Positions 34,271 through 43,213 are shown, counted from the first letter of the stretch. The stretch: DNA of 64,000 nucleotides from Lentisphaeria bacterium UBA1791 (GCA_002314455.1 DCFZ01000030.1:18067-82066); one strand, 5' to 3'. Numbers and translations: made by a program. Notes: generated by a model from the sequence alone, not told the origin.

Positions 34271-34588
34271 ATGGCTTGGCTTTTGCTTTTTCTCGCGGGC
34301 GTCTGCGAATGCGTCTGGGCGATCGCGCTGAAATATTCGCACGGTTTCAGTCGTCTGGTGCCGAGCGCGGTCGTCGTGCTCGGTATGGCGGCGAGCACCA
34401 TTTTGCTTGCCTTTTCCGTCAAGCATCTGCCCGTCGGCACAGCGTATGCGGTGTGGACGGGGCTGGGTGCGCTCGGTACGGCGGTCGGCGGGATTATCCT
34501 CTTTCACGAATCCGCGACTATGTGGCGCATGGTTTCCCTTGTATTGATCCTTTGCGGCATTGTCGGACTTAAACTTTTTTCAGAATAA
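34271..34588 (+). CDS. gdx: SMR-family guanidinium exporter (Gdx/SugE)
   Basis: A 105-aa, four-helix small multidrug resistance protein. It carries the membrane Glu13 essential for coupling (GVCECVWAIALKYSHGFS) and the Gdx-type LPVGTAYAVWTGLGALG. Members of the SugE/Gdx branch export guanidinium against protons. AAAAGGA precedes the ATG. The GH20-like gene starts 13 nt after its stop, so the two may be co-transcribed. Confidence 0.95.
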   Translation: MAWLLLFLAGVCECVWAIALKYSHGFSRLVPSAVVVLGMAASTILLAFSVKHLPVGTAYAVWTGLGALGTAVGGIILFHESATMWRMVSLVLILCGIVGLKLFSE

Positions 34589-34601
34589 GAAAGGAAACGA
34601 A

Positions 34602-36281
34602 ATGAAAAAATTACTGACCATCCTTTTCGGCTCGGTGCTGCTTTCCGGCGGCACGGCGGCGGAGATTCCCGAAGCCAGTCAAAATATGCTTCACAACGTG
34701 ATCCTGCGCTATCAGTCGCACCTGCCGGAAAATTGCGAGATCGAATTCCGGATCGACGAAACCTTGCCCGCGGAAACTTTCGTCGTTTCCGGAAATCAGA
34801 AAATTTCCATCGCGGGCGGTTCGGTGCGCGCGCTCTTTTACGGACTCGGGAAAGTGCTGCGCGACAACTCCTTCCGCGGCACGGACGCCCCCAAAAAGAC
34901 GGCTCGCGGCATCTATTTCGCGACGCATTTCGGGAACTTTTACGACAATGCAAGCGAAGCGGAATTGCGCGACTACGTCGCCGATCTTTCGCTCTGGGGT
35001 TGCAACGAGATCTGCGTCTGGTTCGATATGCACCACTTCAACGGCATCCACGATCCGGCGGCGCAGAAAAAGATCGCGCAGTTGCGCAAAATTTTCAACG
35101 CGGCGCGCGATTGCGGAATGCACGGCAATTTGCTCAGCCTCGCCAATGAAGCCTACGCCAACAGCCCGGAAAATCTTCGCGCCGACTGGCACGGGAACCA
35201 CAACAACTATCGCAGTGACTTGAGCGGCCACTACCACGTCGAAATCTGCCCGAACGCCCCCGGCGGCTTGGAATTGATTTTGCGTTGGCGCGAAGAAGTC
35301 TTTGCCGCCTTTGCCGATTGCGGCGTCGACCGCATTTCGACGTGCCCCTACGATCAGGGCGGCTGTACCTGCGAAAAGTGCGCGCCCTTTGGCGCCAAAG
35401 GGTACTGGGTGATCATTCCGAAGTTCGTGGAACTTGCCAGAAAGCACTTCAAAAATTGTGAATTCACGATGAGCACGTGGCGGTTTGACTCCTTTACCGA
35501 CGGCGAATGGGCAGATCTTTTCCGGCGCGATGCGGAATTGAAACAATACGTCAATGCTCTTTCCGTTGATCCCGCCGACGCCGGCGTCGTCGCCAAAGGT
35601 GCGCCCGGCAATCTGCCGATGACGGGCTTCAACGAGATCAGCATGGCGGGGATGCTGCCGTGGGGCGGTTTCGGCGCCAATCCGCGCCCGGTCAACTTTG
35701 AAAAGGAAATGCATCGTTGCGCCAACTTTGCCGGCGTGCGTCCCTATTCCGAGGGAATCTACGAAGATATGAATAAGATCCTGATGCTCGCGTGGTGCTG
35801 GAATCCGCGGCCGATGACGGAAATCGCCGGGGATTACTTCGCCTTTTATTTCGGCGAAAAGACGCGGCAAAAGGGCGTCGAGGCGACGATTTTGCTTGAA
35901 CAAGACTTGGAGCACCGCACGGTTCTGGTGCAGGGCGACAAACGCCGCTCCGCTTATTCGGCGGAACTGGTCGACCCGGAAAAGCCGTGGCATTTGGAGT
36001 ACGAGGCGAAAAACCTCGATCTCGCCCGCGCCGAAAAGGCGCTCGCGCTGCTTGACGCGTGTCAGGTTTCGCCTGAAATCGCCGCGTCGTGGCGGTGGCG
36101 GATCCTCTATCTGCGCGCCGTCATCGACGTCAAACTGGCGAAAAATGAAACGATCGACGCGGAGCTGGAACAGCTCTATCAGCTTTACCACTCGACCAAA
36201 ACGACGATTCCGTGCCTCGTGCCCTCCGCCGAACCGCGCTGGCGCGAAATTTTCATGGAAAAAGTGACGCAACACATTTAG
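34602..36281 (+). CDS. Secreted GH20/GH84-like glycoside hydrolase
   Basis: 559 aa with a signal peptide (about 1-19). Residues about 25-100 resemble the small alpha/beta domain before GH20 barrels (AGGSVRALFYGLGKVLRD). A TIM-barrel follows from about 105 (TARGIYFATHFGNFYD, LSLWGCNEICVWFDMHHF). CPYDQGGCTCEKCAPFG resembles the Cys-rich loop of DUF4838/GH20-like proteins. N-acetylhexosaminidase-like activity is plausible but the catalytic Asp-Glu pair is not certain. AAGGAAA lies before the ATG at 34602. The next gene begins 11 nt after its stop. Confidence 0.85.
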   Translation: MKKLLTILFGSVLLSGGTAAEIPEASQNMLHNVILRYQSHLPENCEIEFRIDETLPAETFVVSGNQKISIAGGSVRALFYGLGKVLRDNSFRGTDAPKKTARGIYFATHFGNFYDNASEAELRDYVADLSLWGCNEICVWFDMHHFNGIHDPAAQKKIAQLRKIFNAARDCGMHGNLLSLANEAYANSPENLRADWHGNHNNYRSDLSGHYHVEICPNAPGGLELILRWREEVFAAFADCGVDRISTCPYDQGGCTCEKCAPFGAKGYWVIIPKFVELARKHFKNCEFTMSTWRFDSFTDGEWADLFRRDAELKQYVNALSVDPADAGVVAKGAPGNLPMTGFNEISMAGMLPWGGFGANPRPVNFEKEMHRCANFAGVRPYSEGIYEDMNKILMLAWCWNPRPMTEIAGDYFAFYFGEKTRQKGVEATILLEQDLEHRTVLVQGDKRRSAYSAELVDPEKPWHLEYEAKNLDLARAEKALALLDACQVSPEIAASWRWRILYLRAVIDVKLAKNETIDAELEQLYQLYHSTKTTIPCLVPSAEPRWREIFMEKVTQHI

Positions 36282-36292
36282 GGGTGGGAACG

Positions 36293-36970
36293 ATGCTTCA
36301 AGTAGCCTGTTGTTGGGATGATGCCACCGAGACCGACATCAAGTTGGTCGAACTCTTGAAAAAATATCACGGCAAAGCGACGTTCAACGTCAATTTCGGC
36401 TTTCACTACCGCGATTTCCGGCGGACGGATACGTGGCAATTCAAAGACCACCCCGATTTCATCAACCGCTGGCTCGCGAGAAACGAGATGAAAGAACTCT
36501 ACCGCGACTTCAAGATCGGCGGGCACGGACTTTACCATCTCAATTACGCCAAAGAAAAGCTTTCGGAATTCGTTTACGACCAGTGCGAAGACCGCAAAAT
36601 GCTCGAGGATTTCTTTCAGATGGAAGTGCCGGGCATGGCATATCCGTGCGGCGTCTGCGACGAAACGTCGGCAAAAGCGCTCGCCGATGCGGGGTTTGAA
36701 TACGGCAGATCGACGCTTTATACGCCGGATTTTTCGACCAACGACAACGTTTTGCTGTTGCAATCGCAATCGCACTTTCTCGACGGGGAATTTCTGAAAA
36801 AAGTTGAATTTGCCAAGACGCACGGCGGCAAATTTTACTTTTGGGGACACAGTTGCGAAATGCAGAACGTGCCGGAAAAGTGGCAGCGTTTTGAGAGTTA
36901 CCTCGCGGCGCTCGACGCGGATCCCGAGGTCGAATGGGTGAACGTGATCGACCTCGTCCGCAATCGCTGA
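36293..36970 (+). CDS. Polysaccharide deacetylase (NodB-like)
   Basis: A 225-aa NodB-type domain without a signal peptide. The early paired Asp (CCWDDATETD) and the metal-binding HGLYH correspond to NodB motifs 1 and 2; FYFWGHSCE near residue 185 matches the late His motif. It should remove N- or O-acetyl groups from a glycan, which pairs well with the preceding hexosaminidase-like enzyme. GGGTGGG precedes the ATG. Confidence 0.88.
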   Translation: MLQVACCWDDATETDIKLVELLKKYHGKATFNVNFGFHYRDFRRTDTWQFKDHPDFINRWLARNEMKELYRDFKIGGHGLYHLNYAKEKLSEFVYDQCEDRKMLEDFFQMEVPGMAYPCGVCDETSAKALADAGFEYGRSTLYTPDFSTNDNVLLLQSQSHFLDGEFLKKVEFAKTHGGKFYFWGHSCEMQNVPEKWQRFESYLAALDADPEVEWVNVIDLVRNR

Positions 36971-37054
36971 CAACGCATCGTTCAAAATTTTGCCACTTTG
37001 CATAATTCTTTTTGGGGCTCTGTTTCCAACGTATGCTGCGCGGCGGTCGTTTGC

Positions 37055-37281
37055 TTATTTCAACCGAAAGTCTACCGTTTTTCGTTTTCGGGAGTCTTTC
37101 CAGGAATTGTTGCGCTTGGAGATGCCCTCAGCCGCTTTTTTATACGTGAGGAACTGGGATTGCGAAGTCTGCGACGAGGGTTTCCCTTCGGCATCATCCT
37201 TGCCATAACTTTCGTCAACACACATTGCGAATGCTAATCCAAAGCAAATAAGCAAAATTCCTTTTTTTTCTGGCAAACCAT
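37055..37281 (-). CDS. Small exported protein, probably made by -1 frameshifting (or a broken gene)
   Basis: An ATG at 37279-37281 has GAGGGG 5 nt upstream but reads only 15 codons. After the A_AAA_AAG heptamer (37261-37267), a -1 shift would enter a 73-codon frame (37055-37276, else starting at TTG) that encodes a signal-peptide-like stretch (GILLICFGLAFAMC) and a polar, basic 50-residue tail. A TTGAAA/GATATT promoter-like pair lies upstream near 37310-37340. A lost A in the 8-A run (mutation or sequencing error) would look the same. The product has no known family. The rest of 36971-37511 holds only the rpsA promoter and leader. Confidence 0.45.
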
Positions 37282-37401
37282 ATTTTCCCCTCTTTTTACG
37301 GAGGTGGTTTCATAATATCACAATATGCCCTGTCACTTTTCAAAAAGCAAGCGCGCTTGAAGGCGTTTTTTTTGTAAAAGGCTTGTCGGCAACGTTATGA
37401 T

Positions 37402-37430
37402 TTGACTTTTTCTGATTGCGGGGGTATATT
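37402..37430 (+). promoter_or_regulatory. rpsA promoter
   Basis: TTGACT (37402-37407) and TATATT (37425-37430), spacer 17 nt. The leader is about 75 nt long. Confidence 0.75.
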
Positions 37431-37445
37431 ATATCTTTATTATCG

Positions 37446-37473
37446 GTTAAAGATGGCACGGTGCCGCTTTAAC
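37446..37473 (+). promoter_or_regulatory. Hairpin in the rpsA leader
   Basis: GTTAAAG (37446-37452) and CTTTAAC (37467-37473) enclose an inner GGC/GCC stem. It lies between the promoter and an A-rich stretch without a Shine-Dalgarno sequence, a layout often linked to S1 autoregulation. Confidence 0.55.
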
Positions 37474-37511
37474 ATTCGTTCAACAACCTAAACAACAAGA
37501 AAATCAACAAC

Positions 37512-39245
37512 ATGGAAGAAAACAACTTCGCCGATTTCCTGGATTTCAGCAACATTCCGGAAAGCATGGAGTCCCTCCTCGAATCCAAGGAGACCAAACG
37601 CTCGTTCAACAAGGGCGAGATCATCACCGGCAAAATCACCGCCAAACGCCCCGACGGCGTCCAGGTCGACATCGGCTTCAAGGCCGAAGGTTTCATCCCC
37701 GCTGGCGAATTCGTCAAGTACGACGAAGTCAACGTCGGCGATGAGATCGAGGTCTATCTCGAAGAAATCGAAAACCGTCAAAACGCCCCGACCCTCAGCC
37801 TCCAGAAGGCCCTCTCGATCAAGGCGTGGAACAAAATTACCACCGAATACGGCGAAGGCCACATCGTCAAGGGCTTCATGGCGCACCGCGTCAAGGGCGG
37901 CCTTATGGTCGATGTCGAAGGCTTCCCCGCGTTCCTCCCCGGTTCGCAGCTTGACGTCGGCCCCGTCCACAACATGGACGAGTACCTCGGCAAGGAATTC
38001 GACGTCAAGATCATCAAGATCAACGTCGAGCGTCACAATATCGTCGTTTCCCGCCGCGAACTCCTCGTCGAGAGCCTCCGCGATCAGCGCTCCAAGCTCC
38101 TCGATGAAATGGCGGTCGGCGAAACCCGCCACGGCGTCGTCAAGAACATCACCGATTTCGGCGCGTTCATCGACCTTGGCGGCGTCGACGGTCTGCTCCA
38201 CATCACCGACATTTCCTGGGGCCGCATCTCGCATCCCTCTGAAGTGCTCTCGGTCGGTCAGGAACTTGACATCGTCGTCATCGGCATCGACAAGGAAAAG
38301 GGCCGCGTTTCCCTCGGCCTCAAGCAGAAAACCCGCAATCCGTGGGACGACGTCATCGAAAAGTATCCCAAAGGCAGTCAGGTTCACGGCAAGGTCGTCA
38401 ACATTATGCCCTATGGCGCGTTCGTTGAGATCGAGACCGGCGTCGAGGGTTTGATCCACGTTTCCGAAATGAGCTGGACCAAGCGCATCAACAAGGCGAG
38501 CGACGTCTTGACCGCCGGTCAGGAAATCGACGCGGTCGTGCTCGACATTGATCGCGACAGCCGCAAAATTTCCCTCGGTCTGCGTCAGAATGAGCGCAAT
38601 CCGTGGGAAGTCCTCGCGGAAAAATATCCCGTCGGCAAGCACATCGTCGGCAAGGTCCGCAATATGACCAACTACGGCGCTTTCGTCGAGATTGAAAACG
38701 ACATCGACGGCATGATCCACGTTTCCGACATGAGCTGGACCCGCAAGATCAACAATCCCAACGAGGTTCTCAAGCCCGGTCAGGAAGTCGAAGTCGTCAT
38801 CCTCGAGATCAATCCCGAGCAGCAGCGTATTTCCCTCGGTCTCAAGCAGGTCGAGGAAGATCCCTGGGCGAACATCGACCAGCTCTACAAGGTCGGCGAC
38901 GTCGTCAAGGGCAAAGTTTCCAAGATCGCCGTTTTCGGCGCGTTCATCGAACTCAGCAACAAGATCGACGGTCTCATCCACATTTCGCAGTTGAGCCACG
39001 ATCGCGTTGACAAGGTCAAAGACGTGCTCAAGATCGGCGATGAAGTCGAAGCGCGCGTGATCAAAGTCGACCACGACGAACGCCGCATCGGCCTCTCGAT
39101 CAAGGCGCTCGGCGAAGACTTCACCGAGGCGGACCTCAAGGCCGCCGAGGAAGAGTACACCGCCGCGCTGAAACCCGGCGAAGACATGGTCGACGTCGGC
39201 GAGATCTTCAACGACGAGTCGTTGGCCGGTCTCAAACTGAACTAA
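37512..39245 (+). CDS. rpsA: 30S ribosomal protein S1
   Basis: 577 aa with six S1 OB-fold repeats starting near residues 35, 120, 205, 290, 377 and 464 (for example GETRHGVVKNITDFGAFIDLGG, GLIHVSEMSW). It recruits mRNA to the 30S subunit. Codon use is strongly C-ending, consistent with high expression. There is no Shine-Dalgarno before the ATG, only A-rich AACAACAAGAAAATCAACAAC-type sequence, as is usual for S1. A strong terminator follows. Confidence 0.98.
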   Translation: MEENNFADFLDFSNIPESMESLLESKETKRSFNKGEIITGKITAKRPDGVQVDIGFKAEGFIPAGEFVKYDEVNVGDEIEVYLEEIENRQNAPTLSLQKALSIKAWNKITTEYGEGHIVKGFMAHRVKGGLMVDVEGFPAFLPGSQLDVGPVHNMDEYLGKEFDVKIIKINVERHNIVVSRRELLVESLRDQRSKLLDEMAVGETRHGVVKNITDFGAFIDLGGVDGLLHITDISWGRISHPSEVLSVGQELDIVVIGIDKEKGRVSLGLKQKTRNPWDDVIEKYPKGSQVHGKVVNIMPYGAFVEIETGVEGLIHVSEMSWTKRINKASDVLTAGQEIDAVVLDIDRDSRKISLGLRQNERNPWEVLAEKYPVGKHIVGKVRNMTNYGAFVEIENDIDGMIHVSDMSWTRKINNPNEVLKPGQEVEVVILEINPEQQRISLGLKQVEEDPWANIDQLYKVGDVVKGKVSKIAVFGAFIELSNKIDGLIHISQLSHDRVDKVKDVLKIGDEVEARVIKVDHDERRIGLSIKALGEDFTEADLKAAEEEYTAALKPGEDMVDVGEIFNDESLAGLKLN

Positions 39246-39274
39246 AGTTTTCGGTTCAGTTGTTATGACTACGC

Positions 39275-39308
39275 AAAGCCGGGCTGGAATTTTTTCAGCC
39301 CGGCTTTT
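39275..39308 (+). terminator. rpsA terminator
   Basis: AAAGCCGGGCTG (39275-39286) and CAGCCCGGCTTT (39296-39307) form a perfect 12-bp stem. Confidence 0.9.
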
Positions 39309-39332
39309 GTGTTTTCAAGCGGAGTTTTGCCG

Positions 39333-41150
39333 ATGAGAGCGCTTTTTTTTCTGACGCACCGGCGGCTGACGCTGACGGCGTCGCACCTGCGCCGGAAAAT
39401 GGGCGAACGCGCGTTGATCATCGTTCTTTCCATCATGATCGGCGTCGGCGCCGCATTGGCGGCGGCGGCGTTGCACACGCTCGTCGATAAACTGGAAAAA
39501 CTCGGCATCTGGTTCGATTCCTCCCCCGATCTGTGGCACGGCAAATTCACTTGGATCGGGATCGTGATGTTCGTCCCCTTTCTCGGACTTCTGGCGTCCT
39601 TTTTATTTCAAAGATTATGCACGGGCCCGCGTTATGCCAAAAGTCTCAGCCCGTTGATCCTCGCGCTTTACCGGCGCAAGACGTGGATTCAATTCCGCGA
39701 AGTCTTTACCCATTTGATTTCCAGCGCGTTCGCAGTCGGCGCCGGCGGTTCCGCCGGGCTGGAAGCTCCGAGCGTGCTTTCCGGCGCGGCGATCGGTTCA
39801 ACCAGCGGCGCGCTCTTCAAGATCGACCGCCGTCACAAGTTGTTGCTGATCGGCTGCGGCGCGGCGGCGGCGATTTCCGCGATCTTCAACAGCCCCATCG
39901 GCGGCGTGCTCTTTGCCGTCGAAGTGTTGTTGCCGCATTTCAGCGTCGGCGCGCTCGTGCCGATGTTGATGGCAAGTGCCGTCGCGACGGTCACGTCGCG
40001 CATCATTTTCCCGTCGGGCGGAGTCCCGATGGTCGAAGCGGCGGCGGCGTGGAAACTTTCGGCGGTGCCGTGGTATTTCCTGCTCGGCGTCATCACCGCC
40101 ATCGTCGGCGTTTACGTCATCAAGGGCAATTATTTATTGAGCGGATTTCTGCGCCGCCAGCTCCCCAACGCGTGGCATCGGCTCTTTGTCGGCGGCTTTC
40201 TGCTCTGCGTGTTGTTGACCGTCTTTCCGCCGTTGCGGGGGCAGGGGTACCGTTTCATCAGCTGGGCGTTCGACGGCCATACCGACCGTTTGATCGCGTC
40301 GGCGCCGCTTCTGGAATTCCTCTCGCCGGCGTGGCGGTTGGCGCTCATTTTGCTCGCCGCGATCTTTTTGAAGTCCATCGCGTCGGTGCTGACGGTCGAT
40401 TCCGGCGGCGACGGCGGGATCTTTGCGCCGTCGATGTTCATCGGGGCGTTTGCGGGATTCGCCTTTGCGCACGGCTTGAATTTAACGGGCGTCGTCGAGT
40501 TGAACGAGGCGAATTTTCTCGTCGTCGGTATGTGCGGCGTTTTCACCGCGGTGATGCGGGCGCCGCTCACCGGCGTCTTTCTGATCGCGGAAGTCTGCGG
40601 CGGCTATGCGTTGCTTGTGCCGCTGATGATCGTTTCGGCGGTTTCGTGGGTCGTTTCGCGCTATTGGGAACCCAATTCGATCTACCGCAAGGTGCTGGTG
40701 GAAAATCACCTCATTTCCGACGATCCCGATCGGGCGATGCTCCAGCGGCTGCCGGTGCGGCTCAACCTCGATGTGCGCGCGGTGCGGCTGCGCCCGGAAA
40801 TGCGCTTCGCCGAAGTCGCCGCCGCGATCGCCGCTGCGCCCAAGATGATGGTCTATCCGGTCGTCGATGAAAAGAATCATCTGCTCGGCACGATCCGGCG
40901 CGCGGCAATCACGAGCGCGTTGCTCGACCCCGTTGTCGCGGAAAATCTCGTCGTTTTCGATCTGATGAAAAAGGTGCGCAGCAGCGTCAGCGCCGACGAC
41001 GATCTTGCGACGGCGATGGAAAAGATGGAAAAGTACCAGTTTGAATTTCTGCCGGTCGTCGACGACGACGGCTTTTTCCGCGGATTCGTTTTCCGCAACG
41101 AGATCTTTGAGCAATACCGCAAGCTGGTGCGCGAAGCGCAAAGTTTCTGA
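39333..41150 (+). CDS. ClC-type chloride channel/transporter with two CBS domains
   Basis: 605 aa: a ClC membrane domain (about 1-440, ten or more helices), then two CBS domains (about 475-600). Ion-pathway motifs are GAGGSAGLEAPSV (with the gating-type Glu) and GGDGGIFAPSMFIG. It moves chloride, probably coupled to protons, and the CBS pair may bind adenine nucleotides. The ATG at 39333 has GGAG 9 nt upstream; an earlier GTG lies in the rpsA terminator and was rejected. Confidence 0.95.
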   Translation: MRALFFLTHRRLTLTASHLRRKMGERALIIVLSIMIGVGAALAAAALHTLVDKLEKLGIWFDSSPDLWHGKFTWIGIVMFVPFLGLLASFLFQRLCTGPRYAKSLSPLILALYRRKTWIQFREVFTHLISSAFAVGAGGSAGLEAPSVLSGAAIGSTSGALFKIDRRHKLLLIGCGAAAAISAIFNSPIGGVLFAVEVLLPHFSVGALVPMLMASAVATVTSRIIFPSGGVPMVEAAAAWKLSAVPWYFLLGVITAIVGVYVIKGNYLLSGFLRRQLPNAWHRLFVGGFLLCVLLTVFPPLRGQGYRFISWAFDGHTDRLIASAPLLEFLSPAWRLALILLAAIFLKSIASVLTVDSGGDGGIFAPSMFIGAFAGFAFAHGLNLTGVVELNEANFLVVGMCGVFTAVMRAPLTGVFLIAEVCGGYALLVPLMIVSAVSWVVSRYWEPNSIYRKVLVENHLISDDPDRAMLQRLPVRLNLDVRAVRLRPEMRFAEVAAAIAAAPKMMVYPVVDEKNHLLGTIRRAAITSALLDPVVAENLVVFDLMKKVRSSVSADDDLATAMEKMEKYQFEFLPVVDDDGFFRGFVFRNEIFEQYRKLVREAQSF

Positions 41151-41552
41151 TCAGATCACGGTCAACTTTAATTCACGGCAGAAATTTTCCCCGAGCACGC
41201 GGTTGATCTTTCCCTTGAGCAGATCGAGCGACGGACGCAATTCCGTTACCATCGCGCTGTGGCGCACCCCGAGCACGACCACGTGATCGTGACAACCGAC
41301 GACTTTCGCCAGCCGGGCGACGGTCTTGCCGGCGATCGTTGCCCATTCGGTCTCGAGTTTGGTGAAATCGGCGGCGTCAACCGAGAGGATCTCGTCGGAA
41401 ATGTCGTGGAGGATGTCGCCGAGTGCGCGCGGTTGCGACGTGTGGGCGGCGATTTCCGTTTCGGCGCGTTCTTCGCCGTACCAGTCGGCGAGCAACCGGA
41501 AGGTCGTGCGCCTTCTTTTGAGCTGTCGGACTTTGCTGCGGGCGAACGCCAT
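41151..41552 (-). CDS. DUF721 / DciA-like protein
   Basis: 133 aa with the DUF721 core: LETEWATIAGKTVARLAKVV, then VVVLGVRHSAMVTELRPSLDLLKGKIN. In many bacteria this family (DciA) loads or assists the replicative helicase. Its stop is directly next to the convergent ClC stop, and its start lies 1 nt after the preceding small-protein gene. Confidence 0.85.
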   Translation of the reverse strand: MAFARSKVRQLKRRRTTFRLLADWYGEERAETEIAAHTSQPRALGDILHDISDEILSVDAADFTKLETEWATIAGKTVARLAKVVGCHDHVVVLGVRHSAMVTELRPSLDLLKGKINRVLGENFCRELKLTVI

Positions 41553-41553
41553 A

Positions 41554-41922
41554 TCAGAAGTTGGTCTTGAGACCGAACATATACGCCGGCAGCAGCAAGG
41601 CGTGAAACGCCATCTTGACCGGCGCGATACAACCGCGGAAAAAGTTAATCAACCCGGTGCGGAAATATCCCCACGGCCAAAGGAAAAGCATCTGGCAGAT
41701 GCCCAGCGGCATGCGCAGAATGCGGAAGGCGTCTTTGAAGACCCAGCCGCTGGAGCGCGCAAGGTTGCCGAGCCCGCGCACGACGTAAGGCGACGCCGCT
41801 TTGGCGGCGCGCAACGCGATCGGGGCGATGATGCCGAGGGTGATCGGGTCGATCGCCTGCGCCTGCGGCATCATCACGAATGTCAGCGAAAGAATGAGAA
41901 AAAGGATGCGGATTCTTTTCAT
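41554..41922 (-). CDS. Small exported membrane protein, unknown
   Basis: 122 aa with a signal peptide (cut after AQA, about residue 23) and at least two more hydrophobic segments (GICQMLFLWPWGYF, ALLLPAYMFGL). No family recognised. It is co-transcribed with the DUF721 gene. Confidence 0.75.
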   Translation of the reverse strand: MKRIRILFLILSLTFVMMPQAQAIDPITLGIIAPIALRAAKAASPYVVRGLGNLARSSGWVFKDAFRILRMPLGICQMLFLWPWGYFRTGLINFFRGCIAPVKMAFHALLLPAYMFGLKTNF

Positions 41923-41990
41923 AATGTCAAAATATACCGCATCTCGTGAGCCTTGTCAAGATGAATTTGGCAAAAAGCGTATTCTTTTTC

Positions 41991-42019
41991 TTGACAAAGA
42001 AGAAAAAAGGGGTTATATT
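41991..42019 (+). promoter_or_regulatory. Promoter of the corA-like gene
   Basis: TTGACA (41991-41996) and TATATT (42014-42019), spacer 17 nt. Transcription from about 42026 would give a 5' leader of about 234 nt. Confidence 0.75.
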
Positions 42020-42025
42020 TTTTTA

Positions 42026-42259
42026 TAACGGCGGCAAATTGTTCTGATTTGCCGGAAAGAGAAACATCAACCAAGGCTGGAGTATATGAGCAGTAACAGC
42101 GACGACGCAGTTCCCCGACGGTGCAAAGCCGGAGCGGGCGCATCATTTCCGGCCGGGATCCCGATCCGGTAAATTCCTGCGCTTTGCCCTCCGGCTTTCC
42201 GCCGTTTCCAATTGCGACCTGCCGGGATTCTTTCCCGGCGAAAACGGAGGGTTTAAACA
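42026..42259 (+). promoter_or_regulatory. Structured 5' leader, candidate metal-sensing element
   Basis: The leader holds CGGCAAAT/ATTTGCCG (42032-42054), two mutually exclusive long pairings of the same segment (GCAAAGC 42123-42129 with GCTTTGC 42181-42187, or AAAGCCGGAG 42125-42134 with CTCCGGCTTT 42189-42198), a GC-rich palindrome near 42147-42173, and GCCGGG/CCCGGC (42221-42239) 6 nt before the GGAGGG ribosome-binding site. It does not match the M-box core I know. Alternative pairings plus a Mg2+ transporter gene downstream suggest a riboswitch-like control. Confidence 0.5.
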
Positions 42260-43210
42260 ATGTTGAAATGCTATGATCTTGTGGACGGGCGCGTCCAGAT
42301 CTGCCCCGACGGACAACTCGGGCTGATTCAGGTGTACAGTGCGCCGTCCGACGAGGAAAAACGCTATCTGATCGAGCAGTGCGGCATCGACGAGCACACG
42401 CTTGCGTCTGCACTCGACGAAGATGAGATCAGCCGTATTGAGTACGAACCGACTCACATTGCCGTCATTATGAAGCGGCCCCGCAACTGTCAGGTCGACC
42501 GCAGAATGACGTTTCGCGTGTCATCGATCGGCGCCTTTCTTTTCAAGGACCGCATCATCGTGTTGCAGGCGGATTCGATGCCGCTCTTTGAACACGGCAG
42601 AATGCCGTTGCGCGGCAATACGATCCAAGGGGTGTTGCTCCGTCTGCTCCACCACGCGACGGCGCACTTTTTACAGCATTTGCGCATCATCCGCAACATT
42701 TCAGACGAGATCGAGACCAAGATCGAATTTGCGGTGACCAACAAGAGTCTGGTCAATATGTTTTCGCTGTTGAAAAGTCTGACCTACTACGAATCGGCGA
42801 CGAGCGCCAATCAGGTTTTGCTGTTGCGGCTCCGCAACGACGCCAGACGCATCGGATTCAACGAGGAAGAGGAGGAATTTCTCGAGGACATTTCGGTCGA
42901 AAACAAACAGTGCGACAACCTCGCCAACATCTACGCCGGCATTTTGACCGGCATGTCCGACGCGCGCGTTTCGGTCGTCAGCAACAATCTGGCGGTCATC
43001 ATGAAGTACCTCGCGATCATCAACGTGGTCTTTATGCCGCTCACGGTCATCACCGGCTTGGGCGGCATGTCGGAATTCACGATGATGACCGACGGCATCT
43101 GGTGGCCCCACGCCTACAGCGCGCTGGTGCTCGGTATGCTGTTGATCGGCTATATCACGTATCTGCTCGTGCGGCGCATCGGCGCCGCGCCGACCGGGAA
43201 AAGGCGGTGA
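42260..43210 (+). CDS. corA: CorA-family divalent cation transporter
   Basis: 316 aa: a soluble funnel domain (about 1-245) and two C-terminal helices (about 255-310). The position of the family's GMN motif reads GLGGMSEFTMM, giving Gly-Met-Ser instead of Gly-Met-Asn, so ion selectivity may differ. The helix before it (MKYLAIINVVFMPLTVIT) is typical. A strong Shine-Dalgarno GGAGGG precedes the ATG behind the long leader. Confidence 0.9.
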   Translation: MLKCYDLVDGRVQICPDGQLGLIQVYSAPSDEEKRYLIEQCGIDEHTLASALDEDEISRIEYEPTHIAVIMKRPRNCQVDRRMTFRVSSIGAFLFKDRIIVLQADSMPLFEHGRMPLRGNTIQGVLLRLLHHATAHFLQHLRIIRNISDEIETKIEFAVTNKSLVNMFSLLKSLTYYESATSANQVLLLRLRNDARRIGFNEEEEEFLEDISVENKQCDNLANIYAGILTGMSDARVSVVSNNLAVIMKYLAIINVVFMPLTVITGLGGMSEFTMMTDGIWWPHAYSALVLGMLLIGYITYLLVRRIGAAPTGKRR

Positions 43211-43213
43211 AAT

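Noticed and set aside
42026..42259. M-box (ykoK) Mg2+ riboswitch
   Set aside because: The conserved core I know for that class is not present, so I list it only as an unknown structured leader.
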